Source: Paenibacillus oralis (GTDB lineage Bacteria > Bacillota > Bacilli > Paenibacillales > Paenibacillaceae). From it: a stretch of DNA of 64,000 nucleotides. The translations under genes were made by a program, and so were the position numbers. Shown here in pieces: positions 8,849 to 16,884 of the stretch (its first letter is position 1; each line of letters begins with the position of its first letter). The stretch spans positions 2,614,527-2,678,526 of the forward strand of contig NZ_RRCN01000001.1 of NCBI RefSeq assembly GCF_003863965.1. The letters run 5' to 3'. Under the pieces are notes generated by a model. That model saw only the letters and a list, made by a program, of their open reading frames with translations. It had not been told where the DNA came from and did not search any database.

Positions 8849-9690
8849 GCGTACGGAAAATAAGAACCGGGATTCGGCTTGGCGCCAGTTATCTGGTGCT
8901 TGTCCTGCTATGTATCGCCGCGGTATACCCCGTGCTCTGGGTCGTATTCGGCTCGTTGCGGCCGGGCAAATCGCTCTACAGCAAAACATTGATTCCGGAG
9001 AAATTAACTTTAGTTCATTATGCTGAACTGTTCACCTCGAAAACGTATCTGTTCGGCACCTGGTATTTGAACACGCTGAAAATTGCCGCCTGCTCTATGG
9101 TTCTGGGTGTGCTCCTGATACTGCTGACCAGCTACGCGCTGTCCCGGTTCCGCTTCCGCGGCCGCAAAACGGCGCTGTCCGGCCTGCTCGTGCTCGGCAT
9201 GTTCCCGGGATTCATGAGCATGATTGCGATTTATCTGCTGCTGCGGGAGTTGCATCTGCTCGATACGCATTTTGCATTGATTATCGTGTACGCGGCGGGG
9301 GCGCCGCTCGGCGGAACGTTTATCGCCAAAGGGTTCCTCGATACGATTCCCCGCTCGCTGGACGAAGCGGCCCGGATCGACGGGGCCAGCAATTTTACGA
9401 TTTTCGCGCGCATCATTGTTCCGCTGTCCAAGCCGATGCTGACGTACATGGCACTGACTCAGTTCGTCGGTCCTTGGGTCGATTTTATCTTTGCCCGGCT
9501 CGTGCTGCGGACGAAGGAAAACTGGACGCTGGCCGTAGGGATGTGGGACATGGTAAGCAGCATCCAAAATAGCAATTTCACGCTGTTTGCCGCGGGCGCG
9601 GTTCTGATCGCGCTCCCGATCACAATATTGTTTATGTTCCTGCAGCGGCTGCTGGTCGACGGCTTAACTTCGGGCGCCAGCAAAGGGTAA
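8845..9690 (+). CDS. mdxG: maltodextrin ABC transporter permease (MalG/MdxG type)
   Basis: 281 residues with six predicted membrane spans and the EAA motif SLDEAARIDGASNFTIF (about residues 172-188). It forms the channel with the MalF-type partner whose stop codon it overlaps. The C-terminal LVDGLTSGASKG ending is typical of MalG homologues. It is the last gene of the importer operon. Confidence 0.92.
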   Translation: MSVRKIRTGIRLGASYLVLVLLCIAAVYPVLWVVFGSLRPGKSLYSKTLIPEKLTLVHYAELFTSKTYLFGTWYLNTLKIAACSMVLGVLLILLTSYALSRFRFRGRKTALSGLLVLGMFPGFMSMIAIYLLLRELHLLDTHFALIIVYAAGAPLGGTFIAKGFLDTIPRSLDEAARIDGASNFTIFARIIVPLSKPMLTYMALTQFVGPWVDFIFARLVLRTKENWTLAVGMWDMVSSIQNSNFTLFAAGAVLIALPITILFMFLQRLLVDGLTSGASKG

Positions 9691-10047
9691 CGGCGTTTAA
9701 GGAGTGCTCATTCAAAGCCTGAACGATGAAGTGCTCTTGCTGGCGGCCATTTCCTCCTTTGTCTCCAGGATCTCCGTCACGCTGAGGTGGAAATCACGCC
9801 GCTGGGAGAGCGTGAGTCTAATTAAGCGGGATAAGTCGTCGGGATACGTACCCTTTTAGAGCTTTCAGGTGAAAGCTGTATTGAATGCATATACTATGCT
9901 TAACCGACTGTAACATTATCTGGAAAAATTATTCCTATCAAAATAGTCGTATTTATGATATTATATCGTCTGTAAATTGTTTCCGGCTCCATATCGTCCG
10001 GACGTTATTACGATACTTTGTACTATTTTGAGGAGGAGAGACGTTGT
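9691..10047. other. intergenic stretch between mdxG and tcyP
   Basis: About 360 bp with no convincing gene. A small dyad AGCTTTC-AGGT-GAAAGCT lies near 9860, without a T-run. The last 150 bp are AT-rich and probably hold the tcyP promoter. Confidence 0.5.
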
Positions 10048-11439
10048 ATGGATACCTTGCGTATCATCATTAACGTAGTTGTTATGCTGGTTCTGATCGG
10101 CCTATTGGTCTGGATGCAGAAGAAGCATGTTTCTTTTACAAAACGGGTGTTTACCGGGCTGGGACTCGGACTTGTGTTCGGCGTTATCCTGCAGTGGGCG
10201 TACGGGGCGGGCTCGGACGTCATTTCCGGTTCCGCCGATTGGTTTAACCTGGTGGGCCGCGGTTATGTCGGACTGCTGCAAATGGTGGTCATTCCGCTGA
10301 TCATGGTGTCGATCATTTCCGCCATCATGAAATTAAAGGGTGGACGAAACCTGGGGAAAATGAGCGCCCTGATCATCGCCGTGCTGCTTATTACAACGGC
10401 GATCGCCGCCACGGTCAGCATCGTGACGAGCCTCAGCTTCGATCTGAAGGCGATCGAAATCCAGGCCGGGGAGCGGGAACAACAGCGCGGCGCGGCGCTT
10501 GAGGAGCGCCTCGGCGATGTGGCGGACAAAACGATTCCCCAGCAGGTGCTCGACTTTATTCCGACGAACCCGTTTGCGGACATGACCGGGGCGCGCAGCA
10601 CCTCAACGCTGGCGGTCGTTATTTTCTCCGCTTTCATCGGGGTGGCCGTGCTTGGTTTGGATAAGAAAAAACCGGAGCAGGCCGATACGTTCCGCAAAAT
10701 GGTGGACGCCGTTTACGCGGTCGTTATGCGGATCGTTACGCTGGTGCTGCGATTGACGCCGTACGGGATTTTGGCGCTAATCACGAACGTGACCGCCACG
10801 ACCAGCGTGGAGGAAATCCTCAAGCTGATCAAGTTCGTGGGCGCTTCTTACGTAGCCCTTATCGTTATGTTCATCATCCATCTGATCCTGCTGGCCCTGT
10901 TCGGGTACAACCCGGTACAGTATGTGCGCAAAGTGCTGCCGACGCTGGTGTTCGCCTTCACGTCGCGTTCCAGCGCCGCCACGATCCCGCTTAACGTCGA
11001 GACGCAAACCAAGCGGCTGGGCGTACCGGAAGGGGTAGCCAACCTGTCGGCCTCATTCGGAGCTACGATCGGGCAAAACGGCTGCGCCGGCATTTACCCG
11101 GCCATGCTGGCCGTCATGATCGCGCCGACCGTCGGCATTAATCCGACGAGCTGGGACTTTATCCTGACGCTGATCCTGGTCGTCGTCATCAGTTCGTTTG
11201 GCGTTGCCGGCGTCGGCGGGGGCGCGACTTTCGCTTCGCTCATCGTGCTCTCGACGATGAACCTGCCGGTCGCCCTCGCGGGGCTGCTGATCTCCGTCGA
11301 GCCGCTGATCGATATGGGGCGGACGGCGTTAAACGTCAACGACTCGATCGCCGCCGGCGTCATCACCGGCAAAATCCTTGGCGAAAACGACACCGAAGCG
11401 TTCAAGCGCTCGGTTGATCTGGATGCCGTGCAAGCGTAA
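10048..11439 (+). CDS. tcyP: sodium/dicarboxylate-type symporter, probable L-cystine uptake protein TcyP
   Basis: 463 residues, matching the TcyP length. It is a DAACS-family carrier with eight to ten hydrophobic segments. Characteristic pieces are the early VGLLQMVVIPLIMVSIISA, the serine-rich hairpin FTSRSSAATIPLNVETQ and the GATIGQNGCAGIYPAMLAVM substrate segment. These match the cystine-uptake branch better than GltP-type glutamate carriers. It is predicted to import L-cystine with a cation. The ATG was chosen because AGGAGGAG lies about nine bases upstream; an earlier in-frame codon lacks one. Single gene with its own terminator. Confidence 0.85.
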   Translation: MDTLRIIINVVVMLVLIGLLVWMQKKHVSFTKRVFTGLGLGLVFGVILQWAYGAGSDVISGSADWFNLVGRGYVGLLQMVVIPLIMVSIISAIMKLKGGRNLGKMSALIIAVLLITTAIAATVSIVTSLSFDLKAIEIQAGEREQQRGAALEERLGDVADKTIPQQVLDFIPTNPFADMTGARSTSTLAVVIFSAFIGVAVLGLDKKKPEQADTFRKMVDAVYAVVMRIVTLVLRLTPYGILALITNVTATTSVEEILKLIKFVGASYVALIVMFIIHLILLALFGYNPVQYVRKVLPTLVFAFTSRSSAATIPLNVETQTKRLGVPEGVANLSASFGATIGQNGCAGIYPAMLAVMIAPTVGINPTSWDFILTLILVVVISSFGVAGVGGGATFASLIVLSTMNLPVALAGLLISVEPLIDMGRTALNVNDSIAAGVITGKILGENDTEAFKRSVDLDAVQA

Positions 11440-11452
11440 TTAAAGTGTAACT

Positions 11453-11525
11453 AAAAGCCGTTCCCGGTCCGTGAACAGGCCCCTTTTGAAGGGGGGGAGT
11501 TCCATTCCGGGCGCGGCTTTTTTTG
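11453..11525 (+). terminator. terminator of tcyP
   Basis: Outer stem AAAAGCCG...CGGCTTTTTTT enclosing a second CCCCTTTT-GAA-GGGGGGG hairpin, just after the tcyP stop. Confidence 0.8.
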
Positions 11526-11644
11526 AGTGCGGGGCTCCAAGCCGTGATTCGGGAGCTTGAACGTGCTGAAGCCTTTGCGTGAAAGGAACTATATGCCACT
11601 CCCGCCACGTTGCGATATAAAGAAGCGGAGGAAATTCCGCCAAG

Positions 11645-11821
11645 TGCAAAAGTGCAGGCGCTTTTCGTCGAAATTCCTCGAAACAGGTGGTTCAGATGTA
11701 AATGTGCAGTTCATTTCGCGTCAAAAGCTACTTTTTTATCGGATAACCCTGAAAGAGATGCACTTTTGCATTTCAACCACTCTAATATGATAATTTGCGG
11801 AAAAAAGAATGTACTTTTGCA
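11645..11821. repeat. four-box intergenic element, TGCAAAAGTGCA family, copy 1
   Basis: Boxes TGCAAAAGTGCA (11645), TGTAAATGTGCA (11697), TGCACTTTTGCA (11759) and TGTACTTTTGCA (11810): two forward, two reversed, steps 52/62/51. The DNA between boxes is also conserved with the copies at 20.8 and 37.3 kb, including TTTCGTCGAAATTCCTCGAA between the first two boxes. A 98-codon ORF across it is not credited. The remaining AT-rich 350 bp up to 12.18 kb probably hold the pilB promoter. Confidence 0.85.
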
Positions 11822-12182
11822 GTTGATCCCATCGGGCCGTCCTTTTTTCCATGAAAAAACGATAAACTCGGCTGAGGCCCTATGCAAATCTGGCTTGGTG
11901 TAAACCCTAACGAACCTGAAGAGTACGTCGATAGACGTTTTTCTTACTAGGACCGTTGTTGCCCTGAATAGGTATAATATACTATTGAATGATAGCGCCG
12001 GATAATTGAAAGGTTTATAATCGTAACTATGCCGAAGTTGCATAAATATTCAGCAAATGGCTAATTTCACGATAATTCGCGCTGTTTACTTATAGGACTT
12101 AAGGACTGGTTTTCTTCGCGAAGTTTCGTGTATGCAACATATAAAGAAATATGGTAAATTTTCCATGGAGATGGGGTAAGCC

Positions 12183-13844
12183 ATGTACACAATCAAAAAA
12201 AGATTGGGTGAACTTCTTCTGGAATCCGGCATGATTACGGAAGCGCAGCTGCAAACCGCGCTGGAAGAGCAGCAGCGTTCCCGTAAAAAGCTTGGCGATG
12301 TGCTGCTGGAGCAGGGAGTCCTGACCGAACATCAGCTCATCGAGGCGCTGGAATTTCAGCTTGGCATCCCGCACGTCACCTTGGCAAGGCTTAAGACCGC
12401 CCCCCAATTGACCCAGGTCATTTCGGAGCAGATGGCCAAGCGGCACCAGGTGCTGCCGATTCGCGTGGATGGCCGGAAGCTGATGGTCGCCATGGCCGAT
12501 CCCCTGGATTTGTTCGTTATTGAGGACTTGCGGATAAGCACCGGCTTTACGATTGAACCGGCTATTATTTCACGGGGGGAATTGCAGCGGGGAATCGCCC
12601 GGCTGTACGGGCAGCAGGATTCCGTGAACGCAGGGGCGGGGAGCGGGCAGATCGAGGTGGAAGACTCGATGATTCTGGATGAAGACTCCCCGGTTGTCCG
12701 TCTCGTTCAGCAAATGATCGAACAAGCGGTGCGCCTCGGCGCCAGCGACATTCATGTCGATCCGATGGACGCGCAGCTGACGGTCCGCTACCGCATTGAC
12801 GGACATCTGCGCAAAGGGCGGTCTATTCCGAAATCGATGCAGGGCGTGATCACCGCCCGGCTGAAAATTTTGGCCCATTTGAACATCGAAGAACGCCAGC
12901 TGCCTCAGAATGGGCGCATCAAGCTGACGATCGACGGCAAACAGATTGACATCCGGCTGTCTTCGCTGCCGACGGTGCACGGGGAACAAATCGTTATGCG
13001 CCTGTTTGACCAATCCGAAGGGATACAAAGTTTGGACAAGCTGGGCATGGCCGAGGAAAATCTCGAATTGTTACGGCGCATGGTAGGAAAGCAGCATGGC
13101 ATGGTTTTGCTGGCGGGACCGGCGGGGAGCGGAAAGACGACGACCCTCTACTCCGTATTGCAGCATTTGAACCGCGAAGAGACGAGCATTATTACGATCG
13201 AGGATCCCGTGGAATACATGCTTGACGGCGTTAATCAGACGCAGGTTTATCCTGCGGCCGGATTGACGTTCGCCAAAGGTCTCCGCTCTATTTTACGGCA
13301 GGATCCGAATGTTATTATGGTCGGGGAAATCCGCGATCCGGAAACCGCGGAAATCGCCCTGCGCGCTTCGTTAACGGGGCATCTCGTGTTTTCGGCGCTG
13401 CATACGAGCGATACGGTCGGCGCGGTCGTCCGGCTGCGGGATATGGGGATCGAGCCGCATCTGATCGCCTCCTCGCTGATCGGGGTCGTCGCCCAGCGGC
13501 TGGTCCGCTGTGTTTGCCCCGATTGCAAAACCGGCTACACGCCGGATATGCAAGAGCGTTTGTACCTGGAACGGTTGGGCCTCAACGCGGACAAGCTGTA
13601 TCGCGGCAAGGGCTGCGCCGCTTGCGGAAAAAGCGGCTACCGCGGCCGGATGGCGGTGCACGAAGTGCTGCTTGCCGGCGATGAGCTGCGCTCCGGGATC
13701 GTAAGCGGACGATCCGCAAAGGAGCTGCGGCGGCTGGCGCGGGAAACCGGCATGACCACCTTGTTGGCCGACGGCGTTGGAAAAGTGTTGGAGGGACGCA
13801 CCACCCTCCAGGAAATTATCCGCGAAGTGGAAGAAGAGAGATGA
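12183..13844 (+). CDS. pilB: type II secretion / type IV pilus assembly ATPase (GspE/PilB)
   Basis: 553 residues. Two N-terminal T2SSE_N-like modules (about 1-60 and 60-150) precede the ATPase core. Walker A is GPAGSGKTTTLYS (about 311-323), followed by the Asp box, ILRQDPNVIMVGEIRDPETA (Walker B region) and the His box LVFSALHTSDT. A tetracysteine zinc site CVCPDCKTGY...CAACGKSGYRGR lies at about 442-483. The enzyme powers polymerisation of pilins or pseudopilins. Unusually, no pilT, pilC or pilin gene follows; only a prepilin peptidase lies 600 bp downstream, so it is an orphan or part of a scattered system. Confidence 0.93.
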   Translation: MYTIKKRLGELLLESGMITEAQLQTALEEQQRSRKKLGDVLLEQGVLTEHQLIEALEFQLGIPHVTLARLKTAPQLTQVISEQMAKRHQVLPIRVDGRKLMVAMADPLDLFVIEDLRISTGFTIEPAIISRGELQRGIARLYGQQDSVNAGAGSGQIEVEDSMILDEDSPVVRLVQQMIEQAVRLGASDIHVDPMDAQLTVRYRIDGHLRKGRSIPKSMQGVITARLKILAHLNIEERQLPQNGRIKLTIDGKQIDIRLSSLPTVHGEQIVMRLFDQSEGIQSLDKLGMAEENLELLRRMVGKQHGMVLLAGPAGSGKTTTLYSVLQHLNREETSIITIEDPVEYMLDGVNQTQVYPAAGLTFAKGLRSILRQDPNVIMVGEIRDPETAEIALRASLTGHLVFSALHTSDTVGAVVRLRDMGIEPHLIASSLIGVVAQRLVRCVCPDCKTGYTPDMQERLYLERLGLNADKLYRGKGCAACGKSGYRGRMAVHEVLLAGDELRSGIVSGRSAKELRRLARETGMTTLLADGVGKVLEGRTTLQEIIREVEEER

Positions 13845-13895
13845 CAACGGGCCGTTTGAGGCGGGGAGCGAGTTGGTCGTGACTTGATTTAGTCG

Positions 13896-13940
13896 TGAAT
13901 TGACTTGGGCTGAATTGACTTGGCGTAAATTGACTTGTTG
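13896..13940. repeat. three tandem 15-bp units (TGAATTGACTTGGGC-like)
   Basis: Three units in exact 15-bp register (13896, 13911, 13926) sharing the core AATTGACTTG. They lie 50 bp after pilB in non-coding DNA. Confidence 0.7.
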
Positions 13941-14124
13941 CCTTCGTTCGCCGCGCTGCTGTATGATCAAACTGTTTATACCGATGTTTAACTTATACGG
14001 AATTTTCGGCTCAAAACCAACAACGGTGCTTGACGATCAGCAAGATGCAGCCCCGGGGGAGCGCCGGCGCGCCGTTCTAACGGTTGCAGGCGGCTACTGA
14101 AATGAACCAAGCGTCGGCCTTCAA

Positions 14125-14324
14125 AATAGCGGTACTCTATGTACTTATTATCCGGAGTCTGGCACTTACATCCCCATTAGCGGCATTTTTTGTCCTTATT
14201 TTCCTATGAATGGTCCGGAACGTGGGCATTTCCTTGTGACCCTAAGAAAATAGCGACATAAATAACCCCTATTTCTCTCAAGAGGACGGATATCGCCGGA
14301 ATAACGACATTTTTTGTCCTTATG
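14125..14324. repeat. four-box intergenic element, AATA-N17-TATT family, copy 2
   Basis: 25-bp boxes start at 14125, 14176, 14249 and 14300 (steps 51/73/51). The whole segment aligns with those at 31.2 and 51.8 kb, including the shared spacer GGGCATTTCCTTG before box 3. It occupies the pilB-prepilin peptidase gap; nothing else is seen there apart from the 15-bp tandem repeat. Confidence 0.88.
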
Positions 14325-14445
14325 TTTTCGCTGGAGGTTCTCATGATTGTTTGGACAAGCGCCGTTGTTGGTTTGAGCTTATTTTAGGGGGTTAATAAAA
14401 TATGCCGGCAGCTATGGAACGTACGGCTCCGTTATTGGAGGGGCT

Positions 14446-15303
14446 ATGGAAACGATAATGTTGGCGGCGCTTAACTTTATCGCCGGGCTGGCCGCGGGCG
14501 CCGGACTGGCGCGGCTCGGGCGCCGCCTGGTGGCGCGGCGGGGCCTGCTGCCCGCCGGCGGAAGCGGCGTGGGCGGAAGCAGCGTGGGCGGAAGCGGCGC
14601 GGGCGGAGGCGGCGTGGGTGGAAGCGGCGCGGGCGGAAGCGGCGCGGACGGAAGCAGCGTCGGCGGAAGCGGCAGCGCACGCGTGAGCGCTGCGGCAGCG
14701 GCCGGCGGCACAGCCCCTGCCGCCGGCGCCGCCCCCTCCGGCCGGCTGCGCCGGGCCGGAGACATCGCCGCCGCCTTCGCCACGGCGGCGATGTTCGCCC
14801 TGATGCACCTGCGTTTCGGTGCATCGGGCGCATGGGCGGTCGGCCTGCTGCTGACCGCCCTGGCCGTGCTGATCGCGGTCACCGACCTGACCGCGAGAAT
14901 CATCCCCAACGGCGCCCTGCTGTGCTTTGGCGCCGCGCTGCTCGCCGCCGTGCCGCTGGCCGGCGGCGGCCCGCTATGGAGCCATGCGCTGGGCGCGCTT
15001 GGCGGCAGCGGCCTGCTGCTGCTTATCGCCGCCATCGCCCCTGGCCGGGGGATGGGGATGGGCGACATCAAGCTGCTGGCCGTGTTTGGCTGGGCCGTCG
15101 GTTTTCCCGGCGTGCTCCTCGCCTTGTTGGCGGCCGCTGTCACCGGGGCCGCGGCGATCCTGCTGCAGCATGCCTTTGGCCGCAGGCAGCGCGGTCAGAC
15201 GTTGGCATTTGGCCCCTATCTGGCCTTCGGTACCTTGCTCGTGTACTTGTACGGCAACGAGATCATCCATTGGTATGCCGCGAACGCCGTTTTTTCCGGG
15301 TAG
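14446..15303 (+). CDS. prepilin peptidase (A24 family), without the N-terminal CxxC domain, with a Gly-rich linker
   Basis: 285 residues. Both catalytic aspartates of A24 aspartic proteases are visible: VTDLTARIIPN and GMGMGDIKLLAVFGW; FGPYLAFG follows near the end. Several membrane spans cover residues 100-280. Classical PilD enzymes have a zinc-binding CxxC cytoplasmic domain and N-methyltransferase region; here that part is replaced by a GGSGVGGS-type linker of about 40 residues encoded by a minisatellite. It would cleave prepilin leaders; methylation cannot be predicted. GGAGG lies six bases before the ATG. The extreme GC content of the 5' half is unlike the neighbours. Confidence 0.85.
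   Translation: METIMLAALNFIAGLAAGAGLARLGRRLVARRGLLPAGGSGVGGSSVGGSGAGGGGVGGSGAGGSGADGSSVGGSGSARVSAAAAAGGTAPAAGAAPSGRLRRAGDIAAAFATAAMFALMHLRFGASGAWAVGLLLTALAVLIAVTDLTARIIPNGALLCFGAALLAAVPLAGGGPLWSHALGALGGSGLLLLIAAIAPGRGMGMGDIKLLAVFGWAVGFPGVLLALLAAAVTGAAAILLQHAFGRRQRGQTLAFGPYLAFGTLLVYLYGNEIIHWYAANAVFSG
14560..14676 (+). repeat. 15-bp minisatellite inside the prepilin peptidase gene
   Basis: Nearly eight tandem units of GGAAGCGGCGTGGGC with scattered substitutions. Fifteen is a multiple of three, so copy-number change would lengthen or shorten the Gly/Ser linker by five residues without a frameshift. Confidence 0.9.
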
Positions 15304-15516
15304 ACGGGAGGGCCGACGGGAGGGCCGACGGGAGGGCGAGCTTCACCGCGAAGAGGCTGGTTTTCCCGTCAGGGATCCGGCCTTTATCCACCTTTATCTG
15401 TCTTTATCTGCACTAGCGTTGCATTAACTTTCGAACAAGACAACTTGTAGCCCTGAAACTCCAAATTTCCCGTAAAAGCTCAGGTTATCGATCGGAATTT
15501 GGGCCTGCCAGAAATC

Positions 15517-15699
15517 TAACGGTTGTAACAGCCGCTATTTTGCGAAAAAAGACCTTTTCTAATTTCTAACGGTTGCGAGCGCCGTTATTTGCCTTAATCT
15601 AGGTGAAAATGGCTGGTTTTAAGTGAAATAAGCGCTATGGCAACCGTTAGAATTTGAAATCACCGTTTTTGGAACAAATAGCGCTTGTGGCAACCGTTA
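15517..15699. repeat. four-box intergenic element, TAACGG...TTATTT family, copy 1
   Basis: 24-bp boxes start at 15517, 15567, 15626 and 15676 (steps 50/59/50). The first two read TAACGGTTG...CTATTT or TTATTT; the last two are reverse complements ending GGCAACCGTTA. The 550-bp convergent gap around it also has GACGGGAGGGCC microrepeats (15304-15340) and TTATCCATCC microrepeats (about 15790-15825) but no gene. Confidence 0.85.
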
Positions 15700-15850
15700 G
15701 ATAGTTGTGTGGTTAGAAATGTTATCATGTCAGATGTCAGATTTGTTGCAACGTTTGTGATTTATCCGACTTCACCCGACTTCACCCGTCTTTATCCATC
15801 CTTATCCATCCTTATCCATCCTCATCCTCCTTATCTGCTTTTAGCCGTCT

Positions 15851-16792
15851 TTAACCGTAATGGCGGACCAGCGCCCGCGCCCGCGCGCGGATACGGTCCG
15901 CGATTTCGCGTGGTTCCAGCACTTTGGCGTCAGGACCCAACTGGAAAAAATACGCGGCGGTGAACTCTACTTCGCTCTCGTCGATCACGGCATCGATATA
16001 GCCGTGATCTGGATCGGCGGCTGTGATATGCGGTTCCAGCCAAGGCTGGCTGCGGCATTGCCGCATGCCTTCCCGGGTCAGTTCGACATACAGCCGCACC
16101 GGCGTTTTCAAAGGCTGGCCGGAGAGCTGCTCCAGCCAGCCGGCCAAGCCAACCGGCGGATCGAACGTTTCCGGCAGCGGTTCCGCAAACAAAAGGCGAT
16201 CCGTTCGAAACTGGCGGATATCGCCGGTGCTCCGGTCGGCGGCAGGCATGTACCAGAAGCCGTCATAAGCGTATATCCCAAGCGGCTCAACTTCTCTCTC
16301 CGTGTCCTCCTTTTTCGAAGCATACCCGATTTTCAGCACTTGCCGGTCCGCGGCCGCTTCGATAATTTCTTTCAAAAACGGCGAAGCGACGCTGCGCTTG
16401 CGATTCCAAATCGCGGTCACCGCCTCCAGCCGGTCCACTTTGCGCTTCATATCGTCGGCTAGATTCGTGTACAGTTTGCGGGAGACGGATTTCACATTGA
16501 TGTCAAAGGGCAGCGACGGATAATACTTCAACGTTTGGAAGGCGAAAAAAACGGCAAACGCTTCGTCTTCGTCGAACATCACAGGTGGCAGCATCCTGCC
16601 GCGGAGCAAGCGGTACCCTCCGGTTCGGCCCGGCTCGGTATAGAGCGGGACGCCCATCTCGCTAAGTTCGCTCAAATACCGGTGCGCCGTCCGCACGGAC
16701 ACCCGGAATTCGTCGGCGACCTCCTGCGCCGTAAAGCTGCGCTTGGCGTTGACATACATGATCAGGTCGAACAGAAGCCTTGTCTTGGACAT
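15851..16792 (-). CDS. WYL-domain transcriptional regulator (DeoR/YafY-type)
   Basis: 313 residues. An N-terminal winged HTH (TAQEVADEFRVSVRTAHRYL, about 20-40) is followed by a WYL sensor domain at about 140-220, with DGFWYMPAADRSTGDIRQFRTDR, and a WCX-like C-terminus. WYL regulators sense small ligands or nucleic acids and often control DNA-repair or stress genes. It is transcribed away from a UvrA-like gene 92 bp away, and an AAAACCATG/CATGGTTTT dyad lies between them, so it probably regulates both itself and that gene. GGAGGAG precedes the ATG. Confidence 0.9.
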   Translation of the reverse strand: MSKTRLLFDLIMYVNAKRSFTAQEVADEFRVSVRTAHRYLSELSEMGVPLYTEPGRTGGYRLLRGRMLPPVMFDEDEAFAVFFAFQTLKYYPSLPFDINVKSVSRKLYTNLADDMKRKVDRLEAVTAIWNRKRSVASPFLKEIIEAAADRQVLKIGYASKKEDTEREVEPLGIYAYDGFWYMPAADRSTGDIRQFRTDRLLFAEPLPETFDPPVGLAGWLEQLSGQPLKTPVRLYVELTREGMRQCRSQPWLEPHITAADPDHGYIDAVIDESEVEFTAAYFFQLGPDAKVLEPREIADRIRARARALVRHYG

Positions 16793-16810
16793 CCAATCTC
16801 CTCCAATTGC

Positions 16811-16839
16811 AAAACCATGTCAGTTTTTGTCATGGTTTT
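16811..16839. promoter_or_regulatory. dyad operator between the WYL regulator and the UvrA-like gene
   Basis: Perfect 9-bp arms AAAACCATG and CATGGTTTT separated by 11 bp, about two helical turns centre to centre. It is central in the divergent promoter region. Probable binding site of the WYL regulator. Confidence 0.65.
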
Positions 16840-16884
16840 AGTTTATTTTATTTTAAGCGAATCATTCTGAGGAGGAAAGGAAAC

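Noticed and set aside
11610..11903. A 98-codon ORF whose translation resembles one on the opposite strand near 20.7-21.0 kb
   Set aside because: Both lie on copies of the TGCAAAAGTGCA element. The third copy does not keep the frame, neither has a ribosome-binding site, and conservation is greatest in the non-coding box pattern.
14412..15143. A 243-codon minus-strand ORF rich in Pro/Ala over the prepilin peptidase
   Set aside because: It is the complement of the Gly-rich minisatellite; the plus strand has catalytic motifs and a ribosome-binding site.
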